Source: Hymenobacter citatus | Lineage (GTDB): Bacteria > Bacteroidota > Bacteroidia > Cytophagales > Hymenobacteraceae | Assembly: GCF_014333615.1 (NCBI RefSeq) | Contig: NZ_JACSCY010000008.1 | Location: 124,001 to 188,000 of the forward strand | DNA: 64,000 nt | Direction of reading: 5' to 3' | Shown here: one piece after another, positions 28,395 through 37,953 of the stretch | Layout of the letters: every line of letters begins with the position of its first letter | How positions within the stretch are numbered: position 1 is the stretch's first letter | Program-made: the position numbers and the translations under genes | Notes under the pieces: model-generated | What the model saw: the letters and a program-made list of their open reading frames with translations, nothing else | Database searches by the model: none | What the model was told of the DNA's origin: nothing

Positions 28395-29960
28395 TTAAAG
28401 TGGAATGTTGCCGTGCTTCTTACGTGGTAACTGATCCACTTTGTTTTCGAGCATTTTAAACGCTCGAATCAGCTTTTGCCGCGTCTGTGAGGGTAGAATT
28501 ACCTCGTCCACAAAGCCCCGGTGCGCAGCGCGGTAGGGCGTGGCAAATTTCTGCTGGTAGTCGTCTACTTTCTCCTGAAGCTTGGCTTCAGGATCGGCAG
28601 CCTCTGCAATTTCGCGCTTGAAGATGATTTCGGCCGCGCCCTTGGCACCCATCACCGCAATTTCGGCGGTAGGCCAGGCAAAGTTCAGGTCGGCGCCGAT
28701 GTGCTTGCTGTTCATCACGTCGTAGGCACCGCCATAGGCCTTGCGCGTAATCACTGTCACGCGGGGTACGGTGGCTTCGCAGAACGCATACAGCAGCTTG
28801 GCGCCGTTGGTGATGATGCCGCGCCACTCCTGGTCGGTGCCGGGTAGGAAGCCGGGCACGTCTTCCAGCACCAGCAGCGGAATGTTGAACGCGTCGCAGA
28901 ACCGCACGAAGCGGGCGGCTTTGGTGCTGGCGTTGATGTCGAGTACGCCGGCCAACACGGCTGGCTGGTTGCCCACAATGCCAATGCTGCGGCCAGCCAG
29001 TCGGGCAAAGCCTACCACAATATTCTCGGCAAAGTGCTGGTGCACTTCCAGGAAAGAATCGGCATCCACAATGCCCTCTACCACCTCCCGAATATCGTAG
29101 GGCTGATTGGGGTTGTCGGGGATGAGCGTGTCAAGGGTAGGGCGCTGCTCGTCGGCCGGCGTGTAGGGTAGGGCGGGAGCGGTTTCCTCGCAGTTCTGCG
29201 GCATGTAGCTCAGCAGCTGCTTGAGCTGCTGGATGCAGGCCACTTCGTTGGGGGCCGTGAAGTGTGTCACGCCGCTCTTGGTGGAATGCGTGCTGGCACC
29301 GCCCAGCTCCTCACTGGTCACGGTTTCGTGGGTCACGGTTTTCACCACGTTGGGGCCAGTCACAAACATGTAGCTCGTGTCCTCCACCATCAGAATGAAG
29401 TCCGTGATGGCCGGCGAGTACACCGCCCCGCCCGCGCATGGCCCCATCACCGCCGACAGCTGGGGCACTACCCCCGAGGCCAGCGTATTCTTGTAGAAGA
29501 TGTCGGCGTAGCCGCCCAGGCTCACCACGCCCTCCTGAATGCGCGCCCCACCCGAGTCGTTTAGCCCGATAATGGGCGCGCCGTTCTTCATGGCCAGGTC
29601 CATAATCTTCACAATTTTCTCGGCGTGCGTTTCGCTCAGGGAGCCACCAAACACCGTGAAATCCTGCGAAAACACGTACACCAGCCGGCCGTGCACGGTG
29701 CCGTAGCCCGTCACCACGCCGTCGCCGAGGTAGTACTCCTTGTCCAGCCCAAAGTCCTTGGCGCGGTGCATCACAAACTTCCCGATTTCCTCAAACGAGC
29801 CCTCATCCAGCAGCAAATCCAGCCGTTCGCGGGCCGTGAGCTTGCCTTTTTTGTGTTGGGCGTCGATGCGGGCCTGACCACCGCCGAGGAGCGCTTCGGC
29901 GTTTTTGGCGGCTAAAACTTCCAGTTTGTTGAGATGAGCGTTTGCGTGCGGATCAGCCAT
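28395..29960 (-). CDS. Acyl-CoA carboxylase beta subunit (propionyl/methylmalonyl-CoA type)
   Basis: The protein has 521 residues from the ATG at 29960 ([20 protein letters not shown]). The carboxyltransferase halves are both present: [36 protein letters not shown] (acyl-CoA pocket), [17 protein letters not shown], then [19 protein letters not shown] and [20 protein letters not shown]. It transfers carboxyl from biotin to propionyl- or acetyl-CoA in the cytoplasm. It could also be the alpha subunit of methylmalonyl-CoA decarboxylase. No biotin carrier or carboxylase gene lies adjacent, so partners must be elsewhere. A -7 box 24 bases upstream supports this start over an in-frame ATG at 30017. 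Confidence 0.93.
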   Translation of the reverse strand: MADPHANAHLNKLEVLAAKNAEALLGGGQARIDAQHKKGKLTARERLDLLLDEGSFEEIGKFVMHRAKDFGLDKEYYLGDGVVTGYGTVHGRLVYVFSQDFTVFGGSLSETHAEKIVKIMDLAMKNGAPIIGLNDSGGARIQEGVVSLGGYADIFYKNTLASGVVPQLSAVMGPCAGGAVYSPAITDFILMVEDTSYMFVTGPNVVKTVTHETVTSEELGGASTHSTKSGVTHFTAPNEVACIQQLKQLLSYMPQNCEETAPALPYTPADEQRPTLDTLIPDNPNQPYDIREVVEGIVDADSFLEVHQHFAENIVVGFARLAGRSIGIVGNQPAVLAGVLDINASTKAARFVRFCDAFNIPLLVLEDVPGFLPGTDQEWRGIITNGAKLLYAFCEATVPRVTVITRKAYGGAYDVMNSKHIGADLNFAWPTAEIAVMGAKGAAEIIFKREIAEAADPEAKLQEKVDDYQQKFATPYRAAHRGFVDEVILPSQTRQKLIRAFKMLENKVDQLPRKKHGNIPL

Positions 29961-29984
29961 GCGGGGTGGGGTGGGGGTGAACTT

Positions 29985-29992
29985 CAAAGGTA
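29985..29992 (-). promoter_or_regulatory. Candidate -7 box for the carboxylase gene
   Basis: The minus strand reads TACCTTTG, 24 bases upstream of the ATG at 29960. Confidence 0.45.
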
Positions 29993-30003
29993 AGGCAGGA
30001 AAC

Positions 30004-30034
30004 AAAAAAAGCCGCACCAGAATTTGGTGCGGCT
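30004..30034 (-). terminator. Terminator downstream of the Uma2 gene
   Basis: AGCCGCACCA and TGGTGCGGCT form a stem around AATT; on the minus strand it is followed by seven T. It is about 150 bases after the Uma2 stop. The stretch between holds no gene. Confidence 0.85.
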
Positions 30035-30182
30035 AGAAGCTTATCCAAAAGTAACTAACTGTCAAGTGCTTTGAGCTTATGAGACGCCTTGCTACATGGA
30101 AACAAAGGGTTAGTGCAAGTACTATTTAGTTGTAAAAAATTATTTTGCGCTCTACTCAGGATAGCGGGTAGGTCTGGCTCTA

Positions 30183-30797
30183 TCAAAGCACAACATCCTC
30201 ATACAACTCCTGCATAGTCAGTGTTGTATCCAAACCAGGCAGCGCAATAACGTCGCTCATTCGCAGAAACTCCGTCAACGTCCACTGCCCGGTGGCAGTC
30301 CGGGAATACAGCTCGGCCCGCAGGCTGCGCGAGTCAATCAGCAGATAGTCCTGCACCGATTCGATGCTGCGGTAGCGCATGAACTTGCCGCTCCGGTCGT
30401 AGTCTGCCGTCGAATCGGACAGCACCTCAACGATAAGGATATGATTGGTCAGCAAGTCCATTTTGCCTTCCTGCCGAATCTCTGGTTTCCCGCATACCAC
30501 CAGACTATCTGGATATAAATAAGTGCCAGTTAGTGGGATATACACGCGCATATCACTACCGAATACTCGACAGCCTCTACCACGTAAACCATTCCCTAAA
30601 AGGAAAGTGACGTTGCTGGTCACCGTATTATGCGGCAACGAAGTGCCCGACATTGCCTGCACATCATACATGCCTATCATATCCGGGTGCCCCCAAGGAT
30701 AGATCTGCCCATCCACAAATTCGTGCTTGAATTCGGAGGCTTCCTCCATCGCTAAGTACTCCTCTTCGGTATAGCGTCGTTTGTGGCGGGTTGTCAT
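30183..30797 (-). CDS. Uma2-family (DUF820) putative restriction-endonuclease-fold nuclease
   Basis: The protein has 204 residues. The Uma2 hallmarks are in order: EYLAMEEASEFKHEFVDGQI, then YPDSLVVCGKPEI (metal-binding Asp), then HILIVEVLSDSTADYDR (E-V-x-S with the conserved Glu), then KFMRYRSIESVQDYLLID. The fold is PD-(D/E)XK-like. The family is abundant in cyanobacteria and Bacteroidota, and the cellular role is not established. It lies next to an AT-rich orphan gene and is divergent from it. Confidence 0.9.
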   Translation of the reverse strand: MTTRHKRRYTEEEYLAMEEASEFKHEFVDGQIYPWGHPDMIGMYDVQAMSGTSLPHNTVTSNVTFLLGNGLRGRGCRVFGSDMRVYIPLTGTYLYPDSLVVCGKPEIRQEGKMDLLTNHILIVEVLSDSTADYDRSGKFMRYRSIESVQDYLLIDSRSLRAELYSRTATGQWTLTEFLRMSDVIALPGLDTTLTMQELYEDVVL

Positions 30798-30975
30798 AGC
30801 TCTAGTGTTTCTTCAACATAGTGAAACTACTAGTTTAATTACTAACGCTATTGCACTGTCAGTCAAAAGTTATTATCTTGAGCTAATAGAATCATAGTTG
30901 GTGATTTATACAATTATGTTTCCGTAAAGTTTAAATTTGCACTGATATAATCACAGTATAAATAATTCATGGTGT

Positions 30976-31575
30976 ATGGATATATTTAATATTATCTGTG
31001 GATTAGTAACCATAATAAGTCTTGGGGTTACTATTTATTATGGAAGAATAGCATCTATTTTAGAAATGCAAAAGAAAAAGCTTGATTGGTCTGATGTTCA
31101 AGCATGTGCGAATGACTTAGGAGATAAAATAAAGCAAGATAATTTTATTCCTGATTTGATATTTACCCCTGGTTTAAGAGCTGCTTCTTTTGTTTCTCTT
31201 TTAGAAACAGAGTTTAATAATATAAATATTCCGACATTTGTCGGACTCTCTTTTTGGAAAGCCTCAACTTTTAATTCTTCATTTGTAAGTAACTATGAAA
31301 GAATTGAGACTAATAAATGGGAGATTCTTATTCCTGAAGCTATGTTAAGGTTGACAGATAAAAAAATTTTGATTGTCGATGATTTTGCTATGTCAGGAGA
31401 TTTTATTCTGCTTTTAAAGCAACTTTTAATAGACAAAGGTTATAAAAAAGAATATATTAAAACAGCAACTATAGCTGTTACTAAAGTAGCAAAAGCAAAT
31501 AAAAAGTGTCCTGATTATTGTTGGATTGAAACTAATGACAATAGTTTTTATTTCCCCTGGGGAAAAGCAAGATAA
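30976..31575 (+). CDS. Membrane-anchored phosphoribosyltransferase-like protein
   Basis: The protein has 199 residues. A hydrophobic helix (about 4-26, FNIICGLVTIISLGVTIYYG) anchors the N-terminus. A PRTase-like domain follows: DLIFTPGLRAASFVSLLE corresponds to the PPi-loop strand, KILIVDDFAMSGDFIL is the PRPP-binding motif, and CPDYCWIETNDNSFYFPWGK resembles the Trp/FPW base-site end of xanthine-guanine type enzymes. The membrane anchor is unusual for salvage enzymes. The gene and its flanks are strongly AT-rich, unlike its surroundings, which suggests recent transfer. Whether it still acts on purines, or uses the fold for another role, cannot be told. Confidence 0.75.
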   Translation: MDIFNIICGLVTIISLGVTIYYGRIASILEMQKKKLDWSDVQACANDLGDKIKQDNFIPDLIFTPGLRAASFVSLLETEFNNINIPTFVGLSFWKASTFNSSFVSNYERIETNKWEILIPEAMLRLTDKKILIVDDFAMSGDFILLLKQLLIDKGYKKEYIKTATIAVTKVAKANKKCPDYCWIETNDNSFYFPWGKAR

Positions 31576-31779
31576 ATAATTTGATGAATTATATTAATGA
31601 TGTTTTTTTCTTAAATATAAGAATGGATAAGTGATATAATTCAGCTGAATATTGTGAGGTTTGTATATAATAATTATCAATATTTGATATTATGGTGCCT
31701 AAATATTGAAGGTTAATAAACAACAAAAATGGCCAGCCCCTTCACAGGAGCCGGCCGTTTTATTTATCTAAGCAACAAC
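31576..31779. other. AT-rich intergenic gap
   Basis: About 200 bases of AT-rich sequence between convergent genes. Apart from the hairpin at its right end I see no gene or repeat. Confidence 0.5.
31725..31760. terminator. Bidirectional terminator between the PRTase-like gene and clpC
   Basis: GGCCAGCCCC and GGAGCCGGCC form an imperfect stem (31731-31756). It is flanked by AAAAA on the left and TTTT on the right, so it can end transcription from either side. Confidence 0.7.
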
Positions 31780-34386
31780 TTACTTATCCTTCTTCTTATC
31801 CGAAGCGTCGTCCGGGGCCGGGGTTTCCTCCGGGCGTTCGTCGCTTGGCAGATCTGGAGCTTCGTCGCTCTTGCTGATGGAGAAGGTCAACTCATCGGCG
31901 CCTTCTTTGTAATCAGCGGTGATAATGTCGCCGTGGGCGATTTGCGCCTTCAGGATTTCTTCCGCAATCGGGTCTTCGATGTACTTCTGGATGGCTCGGT
32001 TCAGCGGACGCGCACCGAACTTCGGATCGTAGCCTTTGTCGGCCACGAAGTCCTTGGCGGCTTCGGTTAGCTCTACTCGGTAGCCCAGCGTCTGAATGCG
32101 CGACAGCAGCTTCGACAGCGAAATGTCGATGATCTGGTGGATGTCTTTTTTCTCGAGCGAGTTGAAGACAATCACGTCGTCCAAACGGTTGAGGAACTCC
32201 GGCGAGAACGTCTTACGCAGAGCATTGGTGATGGTGCCTTTCGTAATCTCGTCCAGGTTTTCCTGGCGGGCTTTCGTGCCAAAGCCGATGCCTACCCCGA
32301 AGTCTGCCAGATCACGCGCCCCAATGTTCGAGGTCATGATAATGATGGTGTTCCGGAAGTCTACCTTACGGCCCAGGCCGTCGGTCAAGATACCGTCGTC
32401 CAGCACTTGCAGGAGCAGGTTGTACACGTCGGGGTGTGCCTTCTCAATCTCGTCAAGCAGCACTACCGAGTACGGCTTGCGACGGATTTTCTCCGTCAGC
32501 TGGCCGCCTTCTTCGTAGCCCACGTAGCCGGGAGGCGCGCCCACCAGGCGCGATACGCTGAATTTCTCCATGTATTCCGACATGTCGATGCGCACCAGCG
32601 ACTCTTCTTTATCGAAGAGGTAGTTGGCCAGCACCTTCGCCAGTTCGGTCTTACCTACCCCGGTCGGGCCGAGGAACACGAACGAGCCGATGGGCTTCTT
32701 CGGATCTTTTAGGCCTACGCGGGTACGCTGGATGGCTTTCACGAGCTGGGCAATAGCCTTATCCTGGCCAATTACCTTACCCTTCAGCTCTTCACCCATG
32801 TTCAGCAGCTTGGCGCTTTCGTTCTGAGCCACGCGGGATACGGGGATGCCAGTCATCATGGCGATAACCTCGGCCACGTTCTCCTCCTTCACGGTGTAGC
32901 GCTTCTTCTTGGTCTCCTCTTCCCAGTCCTTTTTGGCCTGTTCGAGTTGGTCAATCAGCTTCTTTTCCGTGTCGCGAAGCTTGGCGGCTTCCTCGTATTT
33001 CTGCGACTTCACCACGCGGTTTTTCTCGCCTTTGATGTTCTCAATCTGCTCTTCGAGCTTGAGAATATCCTCGGGCACCACAATGTTGTTGATGTGCACG
33101 CGGGCACCGGCTTCGTCCAGGATATCAATGGCCTTGTCGGGTAGGAAACGGTCCGACATGTAGCGGTCCGACAGCTTCACGCACTGCTCAATGGCCTTAT
33201 CGGTGTACACCACGTGGTGGTGGTCCTGATACTTATCTTTGATGTTGTGCAGTATTTCAATGGTCTCCTCAGGCGTGGTGGGGTCCACCATCACCATCTG
33301 GAAACGACGAGCCAAAGCACCATCCTTCTCGATGTACTGACGGTACTCGTCGAGGGTAGTGGCACCAATGCATTGAATCTCGCCACGGGCCAAAGCTGGC
33401 TTGAACATGTTGCTGGCATCCAGCGAGCCCGAAGCCCCACCGGCACCTACAATCGTGTGCAACTCGTCGATGAACAGAATTACGTCGGGCGACTTTTCCA
33501 GCTCGTTCATCACGGCCTTCATACGCTCCTCAAACTGACCGCGGTATTTGGTACCGGCTACCAGCGAAGCCAGATCCAGCGTCACCACGCGCTTGTTGAA
33601 CAGCACGCGCGACACTTTTTTCTGGATGATGCGCAGGGCCAAGCCCTCAGCAATGGCCGTTTTACCAACGCCGGGCTCACCAATCAGGATCGGGTTGTTC
33701 TTCTTGCGGCGCGACAGGATTTGCGCTACGCGCTCAATCTCCTTCTCGCGGCCTACAATCGGGTCGAGCTTGTCTTCCTCGGCCAGCTTGGTCAGGTCGC
33801 GGCCGAAGTTGTCGAGCACGGGCGTACGCGACTTCTCGTTGCCTTTCTTGGGGGTAGCCCCGGAGCCACCACGGCCCTGGCCACCGCCAAACAGACGGTC
33901 GTTGTCGTCGTCGTCGGCCTCGGGGCCGTTGGTGGGGTTGTTGCTCGCGGCACCGTGATAGTCCAGCGAGTCACGTACAGATTCGTAGTTCACGTTGAAT
34001 TTGCTGAGAATCTGGGAAGAGATATTGTCCTCATCGCGCAAGATCGACAGGAGCAAGTGCTCGGTGCCGATAATCTCACTTTTGAAGATTTTCGCCTCCA
34101 GATAGGTGATTTTAAGGACTTTTTCAGTCTGTTTCGTCAGCGGGATAGAGCCGGTGATGCTCGTGCCCTGCGTAGCCGTATTACGGGTAGCTTGTTCCAG
34201 GGCATACTTTAGCTCCTCCACCGAGACGCCCAATTTCTTGAGCAGCCCAATGGCGGTGCCTTCCCCTTCGCGAATCATGCCCAGCAATAAATGTTCGGTA
34301 CCGATATAGTCGTGACCGAGCCGGATGGCTTCTTCCCGGCTCAAAGAAATTACCTCCTTGACTCGGTTTGAGAATTTAGCTTCCAT
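31780..34386 (-). CDS. clpC: ATP-dependent Clp protease ATP-binding subunit ClpC
   Basis: The protein has 868 residues. Two Clp-N repeats occupy 1-145 ([20 protein letters not shown] and [18 protein letters not shown]). AAA1 has Walker [10 protein letters not shown] (236-243) and [17 protein letters not shown] short coiled middle domain of the UVR kind follows ([20 protein letters not shown]), which marks ClpC rather than ClpB. AAA2 has [16 protein letters not shown]. The GIGFG loop after [12 protein letters not shown] is the ClpP-docking tripeptide region, so it should feed substrates to ClpP. A Gly/Asp-rich linker (about 145-185) separates N domain and AAA1. It acts in cytoplasmic protein quality control. 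No ClpP or adaptor gene is nearby. Confidence 0.95.
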   Translation of the reverse strand: MEAKFSNRVKEVISLSREEAIRLGHDYIGTEHLLLGMIREGEGTAIGLLKKLGVSVEELKYALEQATRNTATQGTSITGSIPLTKQTEKVLKITYLEAKIFKSEIIGTEHLLLSILRDEDNISSQILSKFNVNYESVRDSLDYHGAASNNPTNGPEADDDDNDRLFGGGQGRGGSGATPKKGNEKSRTPVLDNFGRDLTKLAEEDKLDPIVGREKEIERVAQILSRRKKNNPILIGEPGVGKTAIAEGLALRIIQKKVSRVLFNKRVVTLDLASLVAGTKYRGQFEERMKAVMNELEKSPDVILFIDELHTIVGAGGASGSLDASNMFKPALARGEIQCIGATTLDEYRQYIEKDGALARRFQMVMVDPTTPEETIEILHNIKDKYQDHHHVVYTDKAIEQCVKLSDRYMSDRFLPDKAIDILDEAGARVHINNIVVPEDILKLEEQIENIKGEKNRVVKSQKYEEAAKLRDTEKKLIDQLEQAKKDWEEETKKKRYTVKEENVAEVIAMMTGIPVSRVAQNESAKLLNMGEELKGKVIGQDKAIAQLVKAIQRTRVGLKDPKKPIGSFVFLGPTGVGKTELAKVLANYLFDKEESLVRIDMSEYMEKFSVSRLVGAPPGYVGYEEGGQLTEKIRRKPYSVVLLDEIEKAHPDVYNLLLQVLDDGILTDGLGRKVDFRNTIIIMTSNIGARDLADFGVGIGFGTKARQENLDEITKGTITNALRKTFSPEFLNRLDDVIVFNSLEKKDIHQIIDISLSKLLSRIQTLGYRVELTEAAKDFVADKGYDPKFGARPLNRAIQKYIEDPIAEEILKAQIAHGDIITADYKEGADELTFSISKSDEAPDLPSDERPEETPAPDDASDKKKDK

Positions 34387-34510
34387 GCAGATAAGTAATA
34401 AAGAAAAACGGAACCCCGCAAGCCCAGGAGTAAGATCAGGGCACGGATTAGGCCGATTGTACCTGAAAACAGATAAGGTCGGGCGAAGGTTCTACTAGCC
34501 GTAATTGGCC

Positions 34511-35161
34511 TTACGTAAGAAAGGCTCCGGCGGACGGACCTTGCATAAACAACAGGTCCAGGATACTTAGATTGGGTACAAATTGCACGCCAAAGGTCTG
34601 GGGGTAAACACGGCCCGACGTCCTGTCAGGTTCATCTGCCACAGCGGTCTTGGGCGTCAGCCAGTCGCGGCGGTCAACTAGTGGTGAGATGGTGAGATGG
34701 TGAGATGGTGAGCTTTCTGATGAGGGGTAGGAAGGAAGATACGAATGGGTGAATTCTACGTGAGGGCGCAGGCGCAGGCAGCGCAGGTAGAAGCGCAGCA
34801 GTTGGGTATTCAGGTCGAACAGCAGGGTAGGGCGCTGATAGTAAATGTCGTGCAGATAATCAGCGTAATACTCAAAATACGGGGTGCCACCGTAGGCGGT
34901 TTGCAGGGTGCGCCAGTGCTGGTGTACCCAGTTCTGCCGATAGTCGATTTCAATGGCGGAAGTGGCGATTTTCTCACTCCGGTTGCCGTCTACCACGGGC
35001 ACGGTCAGCGGCTTCACACCTTGGGCCGTCAGGATCAGGCAGCGGTTGCGGTAGGTTTGCTTGCGGTAGTGGTCGTGGGCTTCCAGTAGCAAGGTATCCT
35101 GCCCGAGCAGCTCAGTGAAGAATGCAATGGGCGGATTGTACTGCGACTCGAAAAGGACCAC
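34511..35161 (-). CDS. WbqC-family protein
   Basis: The protein has 216 residues. FESQYNPPIAFFTELLGQDT is close to the WbqC opening, followed by DHYRKQTYRNRCLILTAQG and VVDGNRSEKIATSAIEIDY. TLQTAYGGTPYFEYYADYL and the end FGVQFVPNLSILDLLFMQGP also match. The family is found in polysaccharide loci and elsewhere; its reaction is not established. The segment around 150-162 is encoded by a 9-base tandem repeat (34682-34712) that looks like an insertion. Confidence 0.85.
   Translation of the reverse strand: MVLFESQYNPPIAFFTELLGQDTLLLEAHDHYRKQTYRNRCLILTAQGVKPLTVPVVDGNRSEKIATSAIEIDYRQNWVHQHWRTLQTAYGGTPYFEYYADYLHDIYYQRPTLLFDLNTQLLRFYLRCLRLRPHVEFTHSYLPSYPSSESSPSHHLTISPLVDRRDWLTPKTAVADEPDRTSGRVYPQTFGVQFVPNLSILDLLFMQGPSAGAFLT
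34682..34712. repeat. 9-base tandem repeat inside the WbqC-family gene
   Basis: The unit GTGAGATGG is repeated more than three times in frame. The same words (TCACCATCTCACC) occur in intergenic gaps near 40200, and a related form occurs in the arms of palindrome R6. Confidence 0.8.
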
Positions 35162-35188
35162 GGGGAAGGAGTTAGTTGTTAGTCTGGC

Positions 35189-35283
35189 ACGTCATTTCGA
35201 ACGCAGTGAGAAATCTCGCGTGCTGATGTGAGATACTATCTATCGTCAGCACGCAAGATTTCTCACTGCGTTCGAAATGACGT
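35189..35283. repeat. Intergenic palindrome R5, GTCATTTCGA subtype
   Basis: ACGTCATTTCGAACGCAGTG continues to AGAAATCTCGCGTGCTGA and is repeated inverted on the right. It lies between divergent genes, so it is in their upstream region rather than after a stop. Confidence 0.9.
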
Positions 35284-35348
35284 ACTAAATCTTAGGCACA
35301 AAGCCTCTCGGTTTTCTTGTTCAACAATTCAACCAGTCCCGAACCCGC

Positions 35349-35356
35349 TACCTTTA
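35349..35356 (+). promoter_or_regulatory. Candidate -7 box for the secreted protein gene
   Basis: TACCTTTA is one mismatch from consensus and lies 17 bases before the ATG at 35374. Confidence 0.35.
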
Positions 35357-35373
35357 CCCGCCAAACTGACACG

Positions 35374-36234
35374 ATGCGACTTCTCCTCAGCTTCTTTTTT
35401 GCCCTTTTGGCGGCCACTGTGCAGGCCGCTGCGCCCCAACTGCTACTCGATGTAGCTCACTTTCGCAATGAGGATAGGGTAGTGAAAGGTTCTGTGGTGG
35501 AGCTGTACGCCACCGTGCCTGGCACTGGCCTCACCTACCTGCGCCGGGCACCCAAAACGTTTCAAGCGGCGGCCGTGCTCACGCTAGAAATCCTGAAAGC
35601 CGACGGCCAGCCGGCCTACCAGGAAACCGTGACGCTGAAGCCGCCCGTGCTCAGCGACACCACCGCGGCCATCAAAAACCCGGTCAGCTTCCAGAAACGC
35701 GTGGCCCTACCCGATGGCCAGTACACGGTGCGCGCCCGCCTGCGCGACCAATACAAAGCCGGAAGTGAAACTACGGTGGACCGTTTGCTTACGCTGCAAA
35801 CAAAGGACAAAGAAGCTTTTCTAAGTGACATTGTGCTGCTAGCGCGACCAGCAGCGAAATCAAGCGCGCAGGATAATTTTGCGCGGGGCGGGTTGCGGTT
35901 GTCGCGGGCACCGGGCGGATATTACGGGCGCGGCACGGCGCAGATTTTTTTCTACGCCGAACTATACCAAGCGCCCGCCGGGCAGCCCCTTAATGTGCGC
36001 TACCGCATCGCCTCCGATGAAGGTGGCGCCGCTGAAGCCGAAACCACGCTCGACCAGGCAGCTCAGGGCAAGCCTACCACTATTGTGGGCGAATTGCCAT
36101 TAGGGCCGCTTCCCAGTGGCCAATACATCTTTACAATCGAAATTCGCAACGCGAAAAACCAGCTGCTTACCACGCAAAGCACCGTGCTAACGCGCTATAT
36201 GGAAGATTACGCGCCCGCTGGCGCCACCAATTAA
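35374..36234 (+). CDS. Secreted beta-rich protein of unknown function
   Basis: The protein has 286 residues from the ATG at 35374, which gives a clean signal peptide (MRLLLSFFFALLAATVQA, then AAPQLL). The upstream frame would add polar residues before it. Two beta-rich domains are suggested: VVELYATVPGTGLTYLRRAP (first) and TAQIFFYAELYQAPAGQPLN (second). The layout resembles the Ig-like N-terminal part of GWxTD-domain proteins of Bacteroidota, but the GWxTD domain itself is absent. The acyltransferase gene starts three bases after the stop, so the two form an operon and it may act at the cell envelope. Confidence 0.7.
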   Translation: MRLLLSFFFALLAATVQAAAPQLLLDVAHFRNEDRVVKGSVVELYATVPGTGLTYLRRAPKTFQAAAVLTLEILKADGQPAYQETVTLKPPVLSDTTAAIKNPVSFQKRVALPDGQYTVRARLRDQYKAGSETTVDRLLTLQTKDKEAFLSDIVLLARPAAKSSAQDNFARGGLRLSRAPGGYYGRGTAQIFFYAELYQAPAGQPLNVRYRIASDEGGAAEAETTLDQAAQGKPTTIVGELPLGPLPSGQYIFTIEIRNAKNQLLTTQSTVLTRYMEDYAPAGATN

Positions 36235-36237
36235 CAC

Positions 36238-37134
36238 ATGTCTCCTTCTACCCTCGCCAAACCCTACCCCTGGTACCTGCGCCCTATTAACTGGTTACTG
36301 GTTGGGCTGTCCCGGCTGCCGCTGTCGGTGCTGTATTTCCTGGCCGATGGCATCTATCTGCTGCTGGCTTATGGAGTGCGCTACCGCTGGCGCGTTATCA
36401 CGGAGAATATTCGTAACTCGTTTCCCGAGAAAACGGAGGCGGAGGTAGCCGCTACTGGCCGGGCTTTCTATCGGCACTTTGCTCAGGTGATAGTAGAAAT
36501 TCTGAAGCTGCGCACTATTTCGGCGGCAGAACTGGGTAAGCGGGTGCGCTTCACCAATCCGGAGTTGATTGAGCCGCTGTTTGAGGCTGGGCGCACTGTC
36601 CTCACGTTAGGCTCGCACGCAGGCAACTGGGAGTGGATTTTGTCGGGCGCGGCGGTGCGGTTTCCGGGTAGAGCCGATGGGGTGTATAAGCCACTCAGTA
36701 GTCCGTTTTTTGAGAGCTTCATGTATGAGTTGCGCACCCGCAGTGGCGCGGTGCTGGTGCCCATGCGCAACACCCTGCGCTACCTACTGACTACCCGCGG
36801 CGAGGGCCGCTCCCTCAGCCTGCTCACCGACCAGGCCGCCGGCCCCCGCGACAGTCCCTACTGGACCACCTTCCTACACCAAGATACCAGCTTCTACACC
36901 AGCGCCGACCGCCTAGCTCCGCAGTTGCAAGCGCCAGTATTCTATGTCAGCATTCAGCGCGTGCGGCGCGGCTACTATGATATCACCATCACGCTGCTCT
37001 ACGATGGCTACGCACCCATCGAGAAAGGTGCCTATCCCATTGCCGAGGCGTTTGCGCGCCTATTGGAGCGCGATATTCAGGCCGCGCCCGCACAGTACCT
37101 CTGGTCGCATCGCCGCTGGAAGCACAAGCGGTGA
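36238..37134 (+). CDS. Lipid A-type lysophospholipid acyltransferase (LpxL/HtrB family)
   Basis: The protein has 298 residues. An N-terminal membrane anchor (about 15-40) is followed by the LpxL fold. LGSHAGNWEWILSG contains the catalytic HX4E. SLLTDQAAGPRDSPYWTTFL follows, and then SADRLAPQLQAPVFYVSIQR, as in bacterial late acyltransferases. It likely adds a secondary acyl chain to lipid A or an ornithine/other lipid at the inner membrane. It is the second gene after the secreted protein. Palindrome R6 starts right after its stop. Confidence 0.9.
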   Translation: MSPSTLAKPYPWYLRPINWLLVGLSRLPLSVLYFLADGIYLLLAYGVRYRWRVITENIRNSFPEKTEAEVAATGRAFYRHFAQVIVEILKLRTISAAELGKRVRFTNPELIEPLFEAGRTVLTLGSHAGNWEWILSGAAVRFPGRADGVYKPLSSPFFESFMYELRTRSGAVLVPMRNTLRYLLTTRGEGRSLSLLTDQAAGPRDSPYWTTFLHQDTSFYTSADRLAPQLQAPVFYVSIQRVRRGYYDITITLLYDGYAPIEKGAYPIAEAFARLLERDIQAAPAQYLWSHRRWKHKR

Positions 37135-37135
37135 G

Positions 37136-37322
37136 ATAGTGAAGTGGTGAGTTTGTGAAGTTGTGAATAAAAAGCGTCTGTCATCCTGAGCTTGCGAAGG
37201 ACCTTCTCACGTGTGAACGACAAGCTTATCAACGACTTGTGCTAACGTGAGGAGGTCCTTCGCAAGCTCAGGATGACAGCCACATTTTCATTCACAACTT
37301 CACAAACTCACCACTTCACTAT
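37136..37322. repeat. Palindrome R6 with extended arms, filling a convergent gap
   Basis: The core CTGTCATCCTGAGCTTGCGA (37178 on) pairs with its inverted copy ending at 37279. On both sides the arms continue with ATAGTGAAGTGGTGAGTTTG and onward, identical over about 33 bases in inverted order. The palindrome runs from just after one stop to just before the other. The core is of the same subtype as R2 and R9. Confidence 0.92.
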
Positions 37323-37323
37323 T

Positions 37324-37953
37324 CTACAAGTACTGTTCAATATCTCCCGCGCCCTGGCGGATGATATCGAAGTCCTCGTTTGTGCAGTCGACGACGGTAC
37401 TAGCGACGTTGTTGCCGAAGCCACCGTCAATCACGAGGTCTACCAACGAGCGATATTTCTCGAACAGCAGGTCGGGGTCGGTGGTGTATTCCAGCAACTC
37501 GTCGTCGTCGCGGATGGAAGTGGACACGATGGGATTGCCCAACTCGCGCACCAGGCTGGTGCAAATCTGGTTGTCGGGCACGCGGATACCCACGGTTTTG
37601 CGCTTCACGCCACCGTAGCGCGGAGCCTGCGGGCTGGCCTCAAAAATAAAGGTGAACGGGCCGGGTAGGGCTTTCTTCAGCACCTTATACATAGGTGTGG
37701 TGATGCCATGGGCATAGTCGGTGATGTGCGACAAATCGGCACAGATGAACGACAGGTTCGCTTTATCGGGATGAATGCCTTTGATGCGGCAGAGTTTTTC
37801 TACGGCTTTTGCGTTGTGAATGTCGCAGCCCAAACCATAAATGGTATCCGTAGGATAAATAATGACTCCACCCTTGCGCAGCACTTCTACGGCTTGCAGC
37901 AGACGGTTTTGGGGCGGATTATCAGGGTGAATGCGAAGCAACGTAGCAGCCAT
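37324..37953 (-). CDS. L-threonylcarbamoyladenylate synthase-type protein (YrdC/YciO/Sua5)
   Basis: The protein has 209 residues from the ATG at 37953; an upstream in-frame start adds 14 unconserved residues. LRKGGVIIYPTDTIYGLGCD is the N-terminal YrdC motif, followed by CRIKGIHPDKANLSFICADL and LPGPFTFIFEA. KRKTVGIRVPDN and NPIVSTSIR complete the fold. It makes threonylcarbamoyl-AMP from Thr, ATP and bicarbonate for the t6A37 modification of tRNA. The sequence is closer to the YciO branch by eye, whose reaction is less certain. It converges on the acyltransferase gene across R6. Confidence 0.85.
   Translation of the reverse strand: MAATLLRIHPDNPPQNRLLQAVEVLRKGGVIIYPTDTIYGLGCDIHNAKAVEKLCRIKGIHPDKANLSFICADLSHITDYAHGITTPMYKVLKKALPGPFTFIFEASPQAPRYGGVKRKTVGIRVPDNQICTSLVRELGNPIVSTSIRDDDELLEYTTDPDLLFEKYRSLVDLVIDGGFGNNVASTVVDCTNEDFDIIRQGAGDIEQYL

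Noticed and set aside
30976..31575. PRTase-like protein as a retron or CBASS effector
   Set aside because: No reverse transcriptase, nucleotidyltransferase or other partner gene lies beside it, so only a weak accessory-gene suspicion is kept.
33214..34212. Plus-strand 332-residue frame opposite clpC
   Set aside because: clpC on the other strand is fully conserved; this frame has no domain and no promoter.
34682..34712. Short direct repeats as a CRISPR array
   Set aside because: Units are 9 bases with no spacers. No array with regular repeats and spacers, and no cas gene, was found in the window.
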